Part shown: positions 43,332 through 52,762 of the stretch, piece by piece
Position numbering within the stretch: the stretch's first letter is position 1
Layout of the letters: each line of letters starts with the position of its first letter
Assembly (NCBI RefSeq): GCF_023101685.1
Contig: NZ_CP082164.1
Coordinates: 1-64,000 of the forward strand
DNA: 64,000 nucleotides
Reading direction: 5' to 3'
Source of the DNA: Bradyrhizobium sp. 186
Lineage (GTDB): Bacteria > Pseudomonadota > Alphaproteobacteria > Rhizobiales > Xanthobacteraceae
The notes under the pieces: generated by a model
What the model saw: the letters and a program-made list of their open reading frames with translations, nothing else
Databases searched by the model: none
What the model was told of the DNA's origin: nothing
Program-made: the position numbers and the translations under genes

Positions 43332-44255
43332 CTACTCCGCCCGCTGCTTCTCGTACGCCTTCAAATGCGTATAGGCGATGCGCAGCTTTGGCACCGGCAC
43401 CTTGGCGGCGTCGCCCCGCGCGATGAGGTCGCCGATGACGTGATCAGCTTCGACCGGAAAGCCTGCCTTGACGTCGCGGAACATCGAGGCCGTCATCGGC
43501 GAGCCTTCGGTGGTGAGCAGACCCTTGACGCGTTCGAAAAACGGGCCGCCCGGCGTATAGCCTGACGCTGTGGCGATGGCGCTGGTTTCATCGAGCATGC
43601 CGAGCAGAAAATCCCTGCCGCCGGGCGCGGCCAGAATGTTGCCGACGGAGGTGCGCATCAGGCTGGTCGAGGCGGCGAGCGAGGAGAGGAACACCCATTT
43701 CTCCCACATGTCCTGCATGATGTTCTGGCTGGCGGTGGCACCATTGATGCCGCTCTTGAACGCTTCGTCGATCGCCTTGACGCGCTCCGACAGCTGGCCG
43801 TCCCGCTCGCCGTAATTGATCGACTGCATCGGCTGAAGCTGCACCACCTCGCGCTTCTCGTTCAGCGTCGCGGCGATGGCGCAGAGACCGCCGAGCACGC
43901 GCTCCTTGCCGAACTTGCTGTCGAGCGTGTCGAGATGCTTCATGCCGTTGAGCATCGGAATGATCGCGGTATTCGGCCCGACCGCCGCCGCAAAGGATTT
44001 GATGGCGTCGTCAAGGTCGAACGCCTTGCAGCTCAGCAGCACGACGTCGAACTTGTCCTTGAGTTTGTCCGCCTCGACCCGCGGCGGATCCTTCAGCGTC
44101 ACATCGCCATTCGGGCTCTTGATCACGAGGCCGGCGCTCGCAAGCTCGGCGGCGCGCCGCGGCCGGACCAGGAAGGTGACGTCGCGGCCGGCCTGCAACA
44201 GCCTACCACCAAAATAGCCGCCGATGGCGCCGGCGCCGACCACGAGGATACGCAT
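43332..44255 (-). CDS. 2-dehydropantoate 2-reductase-family protein (PanE/ApbA)
   Basis: 307-aa NADPH-dependent reductase; true PanE makes pantoate for coenzyme A. The start MRILVVGAGAIGGYFGGRLL is the nucleotide-binding motif, GPNTAIIPMLNGMKHLDTL follows in the middle, and the lysine in MWEKWVFLSSLAA is the expected catalytic residue. C-terminal helical domain with GGPFFERVKGLL is intact. Paralogues in bradyrhizobia are many, so the ketopantoate specificity is unproven. It is on the minus strand, downstream of the HCCA isomerase-type gene after a 99-bp gap holding a palindrome. Confidence 0.86.
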   Translation of the reverse strand: MRILVVGAGAIGGYFGGRLLQAGRDVTFLVRPRRAAELASAGLVIKSPNGDVTLKDPPRVEADKLKDKFDVVLLSCKAFDLDDAIKSFAAAVGPNTAIIPMLNGMKHLDTLDSKFGKERVLGGLCAIAATLNEKREVVQLQPMQSINYGERDGQLSERVKAIDEAFKSGINGATASQNIMQDMWEKWVFLSSLAASTSLMRTSVGNILAAPGGRDFLLGMLDETSAIATASGYTPGGPFFERVKGLLTTEGSPMTASMFRDVKAGFPVEADHVIGDLIARGDAAKVPVPKLRIAYTHLKAYEKQRAE

Positions 44256-44281
44256 GGGAAAACTCCGTTGTTATTCTTGGC

Positions 44282-44347
44282 GAATGGCGAATAGGGAGTA
44301 GCGAATAGCAAACACGATTTCCACTCGCTATTCGCTACTCGCCATTC
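44282..44347. repeat. Intergenic inverted repeat, family E
   Basis: GAATGGCGA, a 5-bp ATAGG insert, then GAGTAGCGAATAGC at the left pairs with GCTATTCGCTACTCGCCATTC at the right. It lies between panE-type and HCCA-isomerase genes. The left arm can pair continuously if the insert is bulged. Confidence 0.8.
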
Positions 44348-44354
44348 ATACGCT

Positions 44355-44996
44355 TCACTTTCCCGACACCATCTCCTCGACCTCACGCAACTGCTCCTTG
44401 CCGAAGAACATCTCATCGCCGACGAAGAAGGTCGGCGAGCCGAACGCACCGCGCGCGACGGCCTCTTCGGTGTTCTTGATCAGCTTGCCCTTCACCTCGC
44501 CCTCCTGGGCGCGGGCGAACAGTTTTTGGGCATCGAGGCCGGAGGATGCGAGCGCCTTCGCCGCGATCTCCGGATCATCCATTTTCTTCGGCTCGCGCCA
44601 CATATGGTGGAACGCGGCCTCGACATATTCTTCGAACACGCCTTCGAGCTGCGCCGCGATCGCCGTGCGCATCAGGTTCAGCGTGTTGACGGGGAAGAAG
44701 GGATTCATGACATAGGGCGGGACCTTGAAGCGCTTGATGAAGCGCTCGGTCTCGACCGCCTGGAATTCGCGCTTGTTCTTGACGCCGGCGAGTGTCTCGG
44801 CCGGCGACTTGTTGTTGGTCGACTTGAAGATGCCGCCGAGCAGAATCGGCACGTACTCGAATTTCACGCCAATCCGCTGCTCGATCGCCGGGATCGCCAG
44901 ATGGCTGAGATAGGCGTTCGGGCTGCCGAAATCGAACAGGAATTGCGGAGCTGTGCGGGTCAAATTCGTCCTCCCTGACGTCGCTTTTCTTTGCAT
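44355..44996 (-). CDS. 2-hydroxychromene-2-carboxylate isomerase-family protein (DsbA-like fold)
   Basis: 213-aa protein of the HCCA isomerase/kappa-GST group. From the ATG at 44996 the thioredoxin-like domain begins FLFDFGSPNAYLSHLAIPAI, where the usual Cys-x-x-Cys is Ser-Pro-Asn, the isomerase-type active site. GSPTFFVGDEMFFGKEQL is the conserved C-terminal cis-Pro region. It would isomerise a glutathione-linked aromatic intermediate or have a detoxification role. The next genes to the right (DUF2239, GST) are not in an operon with it. Confidence 0.87.
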   Translation of the reverse strand: MQRKATSGRTNLTRTAPQFLFDFGSPNAYLSHLAIPAIEQRIGVKFEYVPILLGGIFKSTNNKSPAETLAGVKNKREFQAVETERFIKRFKVPPYVMNPFFPVNTLNLMRTAIAAQLEGVFEEYVEAAFHHMWREPKKMDDPEIAAKALASSGLDAQKLFARAQEGEVKGKLIKNTEEAVARGAFGSPTFFVGDEMFFGKEQLREVEEMVSGK

Positions 44997-45123
44997 TGTG
45001 GCGCGGGGGGCGCCGTAGGTCCACCGCTTAATGATGGTCATAATACCTTGGTGATTCGGTCAGATCGCGCGCCGGATCGACTGCTTGCGCCACAGCGATG
45101 TGCAAGCAAGTGCTTCGCGCGGT

Positions 45124-45711
45124 TTACGCGCGGTCGCTGTAGGCGAGCTTGACGACGTGGTCGCGGATGTCGGCGGGCCAGTCGGCGATCAGTCCGGTGA
45201 AGCGCCGCCGGTCATCCGCGAACAGCGCGCGCGAGGCTTCCTCGAACTGCGGCAGGTTGCCCGCCATGGTCGACATGAAGTGGTAGGCCGAATCGCGCGC
45301 CTGCCGCTCGCGGTCCTTGTCGCCGCTCGCGCGCCTCGCCTCGTCGACGAGCTTTCGCAGCGCGACCGAAGCGCCGCCGGGTTGGACGTTGAGCCACTCC
45401 CAGTGCCGTGGCAGCAGAGTCACCTCGCGGGCAACCACGCCGAGCTTCGGTCGGCCGCGGCCGCGCGGCGCGCTCGGCGGCGCCGTCTCCTCGCTCGGGG
45501 TCGGGGCAAGCCGCGCCAGCACCTCGCGATCCTCGCCGCGCAGATCGAAATCGATCGAACGACCCGTCCCGTCGTCGAAGACGATGATCGGCTCGCCCTG
45601 TTGGATCGCAGTCCGCTTGACGGCGAGCGCGACATCCCCTGCCGGGCCGGAGGCTAGCCGGCGTTGACCGATGAAGGCTGTAAAAGTCCCTTGCATTGGA
45701 ATCATTGCCAT
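45124..45711 (-). CDS. DUF2239-family protein
   Basis: 195-aa cytoplasmic protein of DUF2239. Characteristic parts are TFTAFIGQRRLASGPAGDV, IIVFDDGTGRSIDFDLRG, GRGRPKLGVVAREVTLLPRH, WEWLNVQPGGASVALRKLV and SAYHFMSTMAGNLPQFEEAS. No catalytic residues are known. Start codons at 45711, 45705 and 45696 are all in frame; none has a strong ribosome-binding site. It is divergent from a glutathione S-transferase gene, and the 150-bp intergenic region holds two TACCCGGG sites. Confidence 0.84.
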   Translation of the reverse strand: MAMIPMQGTFTAFIGQRRLASGPAGDVALAVKRTAIQQGEPIIVFDDGTGRSIDFDLRGEDREVLARLAPTPSEETAPPSAPRGRGRPKLGVVAREVTLLPRHWEWLNVQPGGASVALRKLVDEARRASGDKDRERQARDSAYHFMSTMAGNLPQFEEASRALFADDRRRFTGLIADWPADIRDHVVKLAYSDRA

Positions 45712-45733
45712 ATTGATCAGGCCGCCGATTTTA

Positions 45734-45768
45734 TACCCGGGTAAATTGCCGGCGTCAATATACCCGGG
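45734..45768. promoter_or_regulatory. Pair of TACCCGGG elements in a divergent promoter region
   Basis: TACCCGGGTA (45734-45743) is a perfect 10-bp palindrome, and TACCCGGG recurs at 45761-45768, 27 bp further along. Both lie between the DUF2239 and GST genes, so they are likely operator sites of one regulator. The regulator is not identified in this window. Confidence 0.6.
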
Positions 45769-45859
45769 CGAAAATATGCGCTGGGACGGCTCGACAACGC
45801 TCGCTCGGGCTGGCACGAACGCGCGGCCGATCGACCACGCCCAAGCTGGGGACCTTCCG

Positions 45860-46525
45860 ATGCTGACCGTTCATCACCTCAACAATTCACGCTCGCAGCG
45901 CGTGCTGTGGCTGCTCGAGGAGTTGGGCGTGCCCTACGAGATCGTGCGCTATCAGCGTCAGCCCGACATGCGTGCGCCGAAGGAGTTGCGTGCGATCCAC
46001 CCGCTCGGCAAGTCGCCCGTCATCACCGACAACGGCAACACCATCGCCGAGTCCGGTGCGATCATCGAATATCTCATCGCCACCTACGGCAATGGCCGAC
46101 TGATCCCGCCGCCGAACACGCCGGAGCGGCTGCGCTTCACCTACTGGCTGCACTATGCTGAAGGCTCGGCGATGCAGCCGCTGCTGTTAAAACTGCTGTT
46201 CACGCTCATGCCGAAGCGCGCGCCGGCTTTGCTGCGGCCCCTGGTGCGCAAGGTCTCGAACCAGGCGCTGACGGCGCTGGTCAATCCGCAGATCAAGCAA
46301 CACATGGACTATTGGGAAGGCGAGCTCGGCAAGAGCGAATGGTTCGCCGGCAGCGAATTCACCGCAGCCGATATCCAGATGAGCTTTCCACTCGAAGCAG
46401 CCCAGGCGCGCGGCGGACTCGAGCAGGGCCATCCCAAGGCGATGGCGTTCCTCGAACGCATCCATGCGCGCCCTGCGTACAATCGCGCACTCGAGAAGGG
46501 CGGACCGTATCAGGTGGGACGGTAG
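45860..46525 (+). CDS. Glutathione S-transferase
   Basis: 221-aa cytosolic GST from the ATG at 45860. The N-terminal thioredoxin-like domain has the Ser/Cys site region LNNSRSQRVLWLLEELGVPYE and the glutathione-binding NTIAESGAIIEYL (ES motif), then an all-helical C-terminal domain with EWFAGSEFTAADIQMSF. It would conjugate electrophiles with glutathione or reduce peroxides; subclass was not determined. A palindrome follows directly. Confidence 0.93.
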   Translation: MLTVHHLNNSRSQRVLWLLEELGVPYEIVRYQRQPDMRAPKELRAIHPLGKSPVITDNGNTIAESGAIIEYLIATYGNGRLIPPPNTPERLRFTYWLHYAEGSAMQPLLLKLLFTLMPKRAPALLRPLVRKVSNQALTALVNPQIKQHMDYWEGELGKSEWFAGSEFTAADIQMSFPLEAAQARGGLEQGHPKAMAFLERIHARPAYNRALEKGGPYQVGR

Positions 46526-46534
46526 TTAGTTTCC

Positions 46535-46574
46535 GTCATTCCGGGTTCGATGCTTCGCATCGCCCCGGAATGAC
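46535..46574. repeat. Short family B palindrome
   Basis: GTCATTCCGGG at the left and CCCCGGAATGAC at the right, separated by GATGCTTCGCATC, which is itself a near palindrome. It can serve as a terminator between the convergent GST and MFS genes. Confidence 0.85.
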
Positions 46575-46588
46575 AGCATCAAGTCGCC

Positions 46589-47887
46589 CTAACCATCAGC
46601 GTGCAGCACGCGGCCCTTCGTCTCTGGCAATGCGAACGCGGCGATGAAGAACACTGCGTACGCGACGACCGCAAATATCGCGATCGCGTTGGCGAGCGAC
46701 GTCGACGCCGACAGCGCACCGACCAGATAAGGAAACAGCGCGCCGATGCCGCGGCCGAAATTGTAGCAAAAGCCCTGGCCTGAGCCGCGCAACCGCGTCG
46801 GATACAGCTCGGTCAGGAACGCTCCGATGCCGGAGAAATAGCCCGAGGCGAAGAAGCCGAGCGGAAAGCCGAGCAGCCAAAGGATCTCGTTGGTCAGCGG
46901 CAGCTGCGTATAGAGCAGCACCACCGCGATGGCGCCGAGCGAGAACGTCAGGAACAGATTGCGCCGACCGATGCGGTCGGCGAGCCAGGCACCGACGAGA
47001 TAACCGATGAAGGAGCCGATGATCAGCGTCGAGAGGTAGCCGGTCGAGCCAACGATCGACAGATGCCGCTCCTTGGTCAGGAATTGCGGCACCCAGAACG
47101 TGATCGCGTAATAGCCGCCCTGGCAGCCCGTCGCCATCAGCGAGGCCAGGATCGTGGTCTTCAGGATCGGGCCTGAGAAAATCTCCCAAAGTGCCGGGCG
47201 ATCGCCGCTCGCGGCCTGCTTGGCGCGGGTCGCAGCCGAGATCTCCGGCTCGGTGACGGAGCGGCGGATGTAGAACACCAGCAGCGCCGGCAGCGCGCCG
47301 ATCACGAACATCCAGCGCCACGCCGTCTCCGCCGGCAAAGCCGAGAACAGGATCGCCTGCGATAGCACCGCGAGGCCCCAGCCGACCGCCCAGCCCGACT
47401 GCACCGAGCCGACCGCGCGTCCGCGATATTGCGGCCGGATCGCCTCGCCCATCAGCACCGCACCTGCGGCCCATTCGCCGCCGAAGCCCAGGCCGAGCAC
47501 GGCACGCGCGATCAGAAGCTGCTCGAAATTCTGCACGACTGCGCAAACCAGCGAGAAGAACGAGAACCAGATGATGGTGATCTGGAGCGTCCTGACCCGG
47601 CCGATGTGGTCGGAGAGATAGCCGCCGAGCCAACCTCCGATGGCGGAGGCCAGCAGCGTCACGGTGCCGGCAAGGCCCGCCGAGCCGGCGTCGACCTTCC
47701 ACAGCGCGATGATGGTGCCGATCACCAGCGGATAGATCATGAAGTCCATGCCGTCGAGCGCCCAGCCCGCCGCGCAGGCCCAGAACGTCCGCCGCTCCGG
47801 CGTGTTCATGTCGCGATAGAAGGCGAGAAGGCTGGTGTCTTCGATCTCGGCGCGTTCGATGCGCTCGGTCGGATCGGCTGTGCTCAT
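46589..47887 (-). CDS. MFS transporter (sugar/carboxylate:H+ symporter-like)
   Basis: 432-aa major facilitator with twelve predicted helices. From the ATG at 47887 the first cytoplasmic part precedes FWACAAGWALDGMDFMIYPL, where the D-x-x-D arrangement in helix 1 is usual for the AAHS/SHS and related anion-proton families. GGYLSDHIGRVRTLQ and AWLADRIGRRNLFL are the two inter-helix signature loops (GxxxDRxGRR). WAAGAVLMGEAI and GIGAFLTELYPTRLRGSGQG match aromatic-acid/sialate-like transporters. Substrate unproven. It is on the minus strand 94 bp downstream of the gamma-glutamyltransferase. Confidence 0.9.
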   Translation of the reverse strand: MSTADPTERIERAEIEDTSLLAFYRDMNTPERRTFWACAAGWALDGMDFMIYPLVIGTIIALWKVDAGSAGLAGTVTLLASAIGGWLGGYLSDHIGRVRTLQITIIWFSFFSLVCAVVQNFEQLLIARAVLGLGFGGEWAAGAVLMGEAIRPQYRGRAVGSVQSGWAVGWGLAVLSQAILFSALPAETAWRWMFVIGALPALLVFYIRRSVTEPEISAATRAKQAASGDRPALWEIFSGPILKTTILASLMATGCQGGYYAITFWVPQFLTKERHLSIVGSTGYLSTLIIGSFIGYLVGAWLADRIGRRNLFLTFSLGAIAVVLLYTQLPLTNEILWLLGFPLGFFASGYFSGIGAFLTELYPTRLRGSGQGFCYNFGRGIGALFPYLVGALSASTSLANAIAIFAVVAYAVFFIAAFALPETKGRVLHADG

Positions 47888-47981
47888 GTGCGTTTCCCGG
47901 CAGTTTCTTTGGCCGGGCGGTGGTAGCACGCGCGGCGGCCTGTGCAAGCGGCGCGGGCCGCGGCGCTATGCAGGGGCAGAG

Positions 47982-49733
47982 TTACTGTCCCGCTGCTTCC
48001 GCACCCCGCGTGCGTGGATCAGGCGCGCCGAGCGGCCCATTGGCGGTCACCGCGATCGAATTGGCGGAAGTCTGTCCCATCGGTTCGACGATGAGGTGGT
48101 CCATCGCCTTCAGATCGAACAGGACATCGTCGGGAAAGCCGCGCTCGACGCGCACCTCGTCCGGCAGCCATTGGTGATGCAGCCGCGGTGCCGCAACGGC
48201 GGCCGCAACGTCCATCTTGTAGTCGAGGACGTTGACGATCACCTGGAGCACGGTCGAGATGATGCGGCTGCCACCGGGCGAGCCCGTCACCAGCACCGGC
48301 TTGCCGTCCTTCAGCACGATGGTCGGCGACATCGACGACAGCGGCCGCTTGCCGGGCCCGGGCAGATTGGGCTCGAAGCCAACGAGGCCGTAAGCATTGG
48401 CGGCGCCAACCGCCGCGGTGAAATCGTCGAGCTCGTTGTTGAGCAGTACGCCAGTGCCGTTGGCGACGAGGCCGACGCCATAGCTGAAGTTCAGCGTGTA
48501 GGTGTTGCTGACGGCATTGCCGCGGCTGTCGACGACGGAGAAATGCGTGGTGTTGCTGCCTTCGCGCGGCGAAGTCGCGGCGGCGGTCAGCTGGCTCGAC
48601 GGCGTGGCGCGATCGGTGGAGATGGTTGCGCGCAGCTTGGTGGCATAGTCCTTTGCGGTGAGCGTCTCGATCGGCGCCTTGACGAAAGCGGGGTCGCCGA
48701 GATAGCGCGCGCGGTCGGCATAGGCGCGCTTCATGGCTTCGATGAGAAGATGCAGCGACGCCGGCGAACCCTGTTTCAGCTGCGCGAGCTGAAAGCCTTC
48801 GAGAATGTTGAGGGTCTCCACCAACACGACCCCGCCGGACGAGGGCAACGGCATTGAGACGATGTCATAGCCGCGATAGCTGCCGCGCACGGGCGCGCGG
48901 GTCACCGCTCGATACGCTTTCAGATCCGCCGATGTCATGATGCCGCCGGCGTCGGAGACGGCCTTGGCGAGCTTGTCTGCGACCGGCCCCTCATAGAAGC
49001 CGCGCGGACCTTGCCTGGCTACGATCGACAGCGTTTCCGCGAGGTCGCTCTGCACCAGCCGATCTCCTTCGCCGAGCGACGTGCCGTCCGGCCGTGAAAA
49101 AACTCTGGCCGTGGAGGGCCAACGCGCGAGACGCCGGTGCCAACCCGGCAAGCTGTCGGCCATGTCGTCGCTGACCACGAACCCGTCGCGGGCGAGCGCG
49201 ATTGCGGGCTCGAGCAGTTGCGCCAGCGTGAACTGGCCCGAGCCATATTTCTCCAATGCCAGAGCCAGTCCCGCCACCGTGCCGGGCACGCCGATGCCGA
49301 GCGCGGAATCGCGCGACTTCGCGGCGTCGGGTTTGCCGTCGGGTCCGAGGAAGATCTGCGTCGTCGTTGCCGCCGGCGCGGTCTCGCGATAATCAATTGC
49401 GATGTCTTCGTTCCGCTCGGCCGAATGGATCACCATGAAGCCGCCGCCGCCGATATTGCCGGCGCGCGGATAGGTCACGGCCATCGCGAAGCTGGTCGCG
49501 ACCGCGGCATCGACGGCACTGCCGCCTCGCCGCAGGATATCGGCGCCCACCTGCGCAGATATCTTTTCCTGCGCCACCACCATGCCGTGCTCGGCGGCGA
49601 CCGCGTGCACCGTGTCGAGTGCCGGTGGAACATAGGCCCGCCGTGCCTCCTGCGCAGTGGCAGGCGCGAGACCAAACGCCAGAGTCGCAATGAATGCGAA
49701 AAACGTCCGCCGTGTCGAAAATGACGACATCAT
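47982..49733 (-). CDS. ggt: Gamma-glutamyltransferase (periplasmic)
   Basis: 583-aa N-terminal nucleophile hydrolase that splits glutathione and gamma-glutamyl amides, with transfer to water or amino acids. A signal peptide (RTFFAFIATLAFGLAPATAQ) is followed by the large chain. The autocleavage/catalytic threonine is in EGSNTTHFSVVD, and other signatures are NIGGGGFMVIH, LPSSGGVVLVETLNILEG, LNNELDDF and GKRPLSSMSPTIVL. ATG 49733 or 49730 is the start. Both subunits are in one gene, as usual. Confidence 0.95.
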   Translation of the reverse strand: MMSSFSTRRTFFAFIATLAFGLAPATAQEARRAYVPPALDTVHAVAAEHGMVVAQEKISAQVGADILRRGGSAVDAAVATSFAMAVTYPRAGNIGGGGFMVIHSAERNEDIAIDYRETAPAATTTQIFLGPDGKPDAAKSRDSALGIGVPGTVAGLALALEKYGSGQFTLAQLLEPAIALARDGFVVSDDMADSLPGWHRRLARWPSTARVFSRPDGTSLGEGDRLVQSDLAETLSIVARQGPRGFYEGPVADKLAKAVSDAGGIMTSADLKAYRAVTRAPVRGSYRGYDIVSMPLPSSGGVVLVETLNILEGFQLAQLKQGSPASLHLLIEAMKRAYADRARYLGDPAFVKAPIETLTAKDYATKLRATISTDRATPSSQLTAAATSPREGSNTTHFSVVDSRGNAVSNTYTLNFSYGVGLVANGTGVLLNNELDDFTAAVGAANAYGLVGFEPNLPGPGKRPLSSMSPTIVLKDGKPVLVTGSPGGSRIISTVLQVIVNVLDYKMDVAAAVAAPRLHHQWLPDEVRVERGFPDDVLFDLKAMDHLIVEPMGQTSANSIAVTANGPLGAPDPRTRGAEAAGQ

Positions 49734-49831
49734 CAAACTTCCGCCGTGGCCCTCCGGCCAATTCACACGCGTCGCTATAATGCTATACGGTTTGCGCCAA
49801 CAGAGGCAAAACTGTTTGTGATGGGAAATGA

Positions 49832-51223
49832 ATGATGACGACGATCGCCTCGGACGCGCGCCTGGCCGGCACGGAACGGACCTATCCGCCGCGCGCTGCC
49901 GTCATCAGCTGGATCTTCTTTGATTGGGCTGCGCAGCCCTATTTCACGTTGATCACGACCTTCGTGTTCGCCCCCTATTTCGCGACCAGCATCGCGCCCG
50001 ATCCCGCCACGGGGCAGTCGTTGTGGGGCTTTGCAGCCGCCGCGGCCGGCCTGGTCATTGCGCTGCTGTCGCCGGTGCTTGGCGCCATTGCCGACGCGTC
50101 CGGCCAGCGCAAGCCGTGGATCGCGACGTTCGGCGCGATCCTGGTGCTCGGCTCCAGCGCGATGTGGATCGGCAAGCCCGGCGACCCCGGCATCATTCCG
50201 CCGCTGCTCACCGCCTTTGCGCTCGCCAGCGTCGGCGCGGAGTTCGCGACCGTGTTCAACAATGCGATGATGCCGACGCTTGTGCCGCCGGAGCGGATCG
50301 GGCGGCTCTCGGGCAACGGCTGGGCCACCGGCTATGTCGGCGGCATCACCAGCCTGAGCATCGTGCTCGGCTTCCTCGCCGCCAATCCCGAGACCGGGCG
50401 CACGCTGCTTGGTTTCACGCCGCTGTTCGGGCTCGATCCCGCAACCCACCAGGGCGATCGCATCACCGGACCGCTGACGGGGTTGTGGTTCATCATCTTC
50501 GTGACACCGATGTTCCTGTTCACGCCGGACTATCCGGCCAAACGCCCCGTGCGTAAGGCGCTGCGCGAGGGCCTGTCGGATTTGAAGCGATCGCTGGGTG
50601 AGTTGCCGAAGCAAAAGTCGCTCGCAGCGTTTCTGCTCGCCAACATGATCTACACCGACGGATTGGTGTCGCTGTTTGCTTTCGGCGGCATCTATGCCGC
50701 CGGTACTTTCGGCTGGCACACGATCCAGATCGGTACTTTCGGCATCATGCTGGCGATCGCGGGCACCTTCGGTGCTTGGCTCGGTGGCAAGCTCGACGAT
50801 TCTCTCGGGCCGAAGCGCGTGATCACGGGCAGCATGCTGATCCTGCTGCTGTCGCTCGCAGCGATTCTGCTGGTCGACAAGGATTCGATTTTCTTCATCA
50901 AGGTCGCTCCTCCCGTACCGGGCGGCGCGCTCTTCGCTGGAGCGGCCGAGCGCGCCTATCTCGTGCTGGGCTGCCTGATCGGTGCGGCCGGCGGCCCGCT
51001 CCAGGCTGCCTCGCGAACGCTCCTGATTCGCCTCGCGCCGAAGGATCGCATCGCGCAGTATTTTGGTCTGTTCGCGCTGACCGGAAAGGTGACGTCCTTC
51101 ATCGGTCCGCTGCTGATCGGCGTGATCACGGCTGTAACCGCGAGCCAGAAGGTCGGCATGGCCGTGCTGGTGGTGTTCTTCGTCGCGGGCCTGGGATTGT
51201 TGGCGCGGGTGAGGGAAGAATAA
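49832..51223 (+). CDS. MFS transporter, UMF1/Atg22-like
   Basis: 463-aa membrane protein with about twelve helices. ISWIFFDWAAQPYFTLITTF at the N-terminus and the GASGQRKPWIA-like loop (IADASGQRKPWIATFG) mark the UMF1/vacuole-effluxer (Atg22) group; LPKQKSLAAFLLANMIYTDG, LVSLFAFGGIYAAG and FGLFALTGKVTSFIGPLLIG are further conserved parts. Family proteins export amino acids or other small molecules, but the substrate is unknown. Divergent from gamma-glutamyltransferase with a ~100-bp gap; a link through released amino acids is speculative. Confidence 0.9.
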   Translation: MMTTIASDARLAGTERTYPPRAAVISWIFFDWAAQPYFTLITTFVFAPYFATSIAPDPATGQSLWGFAAAAAGLVIALLSPVLGAIADASGQRKPWIATFGAILVLGSSAMWIGKPGDPGIIPPLLTAFALASVGAEFATVFNNAMMPTLVPPERIGRLSGNGWATGYVGGITSLSIVLGFLAANPETGRTLLGFTPLFGLDPATHQGDRITGPLTGLWFIIFVTPMFLFTPDYPAKRPVRKALREGLSDLKRSLGELPKQKSLAAFLLANMIYTDGLVSLFAFGGIYAAGTFGWHTIQIGTFGIMLAIAGTFGAWLGGKLDDSLGPKRVITGSMLILLLSLAAILLVDKDSIFFIKVAPPVPGGALFAGAAERAYLVLGCLIGAAGGPLQAASRTLLIRLAPKDRIAQYFGLFALTGKVTSFIGPLLIGVITAVTASQKVGMAVLVVFFVAGLGLLARVREE

Positions 51224-51232
51224 AACTCCGCC

Positions 51233-51260
51233 GTCGTCCCGGCGAAGGCCGGGACCCATA
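51233..51260. repeat. Left part of a family C palindrome, interrupted by IS copy 3
   Basis: GTCGTCCCGGCGAAGGCC followed by GGGACCCATA, ending at the IS. The right part (52631-52744) begins ACCCCATGAAGGAG and ends TATGGGTCCCGG ... CCGGGACGAC, with a perfect GCGCAATTGCGC at its centre. Confidence 0.85.
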
Positions 51261-52630
51261 TGTGGACGGCCCCCGTGGCACAAGAGCTTTTTGAGAGATC
51301 GGATCGCTTGCATCCATATGTCCGGCCTGTTGAGTGCGATGGATTAGATCGCTGGCCAAGATGGTTTGCGCGATGCGGGTTCCAAACAACCCGGCGACCT
51401 GCTGGCGGCCAATGGGTCCCACGGAATGTCTCGCATCGTTGCTCGATCGATCGCTCCATCTGCTCCTGCAGCTCCGGGTCGGCCGGCGAGCGAGCCCGCC
51501 GGTCGGCCAATCTGTTAGGCGGCCCCTGCCGCAGCGGCATTCAACCGCGCCGCATCGTAACTCTCTCCCGTCACCATGAGCTTCCAGGCGATGCGGGCCA
51601 CCTTGTTGGCGAGCGCCACGGCCGCAAGCTTCGGCGGCTTGCGCGCAATCAGCGCCAGCAGCCAACGTGAGTGTTGGCCGCGGCCTCGTCGGGCCTGCTG
51701 GATCACGGCCGTGGCCCCGATCACGAGCAGCCGCCTCAAGTCCTCGTCGCCCGCCCGGGTGATCTTGCCAAGCCTGGTCTTGCCGGCAGTGGAATGGTCC
51801 TTGGGCGTCAATCCCACCCAGGCCGCAAAGTGACGACCGGAGCGGAACGCCCGCGGATCCGGCGTCTTCATCACCAGCGCGGTGGCAACGATCGGACCGA
51901 CCGAGGGGATCTGCGCCAAACGCCGGCCCATGGCATCGCCACGGTGCCAGGCATCAGCCTGGCTTCGATCGCCTCCAGCTCGCTCTCGAGCTTGGCGCAT
52001 TCGCGGCCCAGCACGACAAACAGCTCGCGCGCCAGGACAGGAAGCGTCTCGTCCTGCGCAATCTGCGCCAGCAACGGCTCGATCTTGTCCAGCCCCTTGG
52101 GCGCAATCAGGCCAAACTCCGCCGCATGGCCGCGGATCGTATTGGTCAGCTGAGTGCGCCGGGCGATCAGCCCGTCGCGGATGCCCGTCAGCATCAATGC
52201 GGCTTGCTGCTCGGCGCTCTTCACCGGCACGAACCGCATGGTCGGTCGGCTCATCGCCTCGCAAAGCCCTTCCGCGTCCCGCCCGTCGTTCTTGTTCCGC
52301 GACACGTAGGGCTTCACCAGTTGCGGCGCCATCAGCTTCACCTCGTGGCCGAGCTGGCGAAGCTCCCGCGCCCAATGTTGCGAAGCCCCGCAGGCCTCCA
52401 TCCCGATCACGGTCGGCGGCAACTTGGCGAAGAACTCCGCCACCTGCTTGCGCGACAGCTTCTTGCGCAAGACCGGCTGCTCCGCCGCATCAACCCCATG
52501 CAGCACGAAAATATACTTCGACGTATCCATTCCAATGCGGATAATCTGGTTCACGGGCGGCTCCTGCGAATGAGTTTCTGACAACCTCATTCTGGCACAC
52601 TGATGCCGTAGGGGGCCGTCCACCCCATCA
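51261..52630 (-). mobile_element. IS110-family (IS1111 subgroup) insertion sequence, copy 3 (degenerate transposase)
   Basis: 1370 bp; same orientation, ends and insertion point as copies 1 and 2. Differences include the loss of one base near 51291 (TTTTTGAGAG against TTTTTGGTGAG), a diverged 3' end of the transposase gene, and one deleted base in the transposase near 51950. The non-coding end still contains ATGGGTCCC and CCATATGT. Confidence 0.9.
51515..52554 (-). pseudogene. IS110-family transposase, frameshifted (copy 3)
   Basis: Reading leftward from a GTG at 52554, the frame matches copies 1 and 2 through EAIEARLM and then changes frame, because GCCAGGCCATCAG in the intact copies is GCCAGGCATCAG at about 51945-51955 (one C lost). 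The remaining C-terminal domain (IPSVGPIVATALV to the end) stays open in the other frame. The N-terminal acidic residues are kept, but a full-length protein cannot be made without frameshifting. It might be moved by the transposase of copies 1 and 2. Confidence 0.9.
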
Positions 52631-52762
52631 ACCCCATGAAGGAGTTACCGCGCGAGATTCCCTCTCCGAGTCTTCGTCAAACTGCTCCCTGTGGGGTATG
52701 GGTCCCGGCCCCCCGTGCGCAATTGCGCACTAGGCCGGGACGACCCGTGGAGAGTTTAGCGC

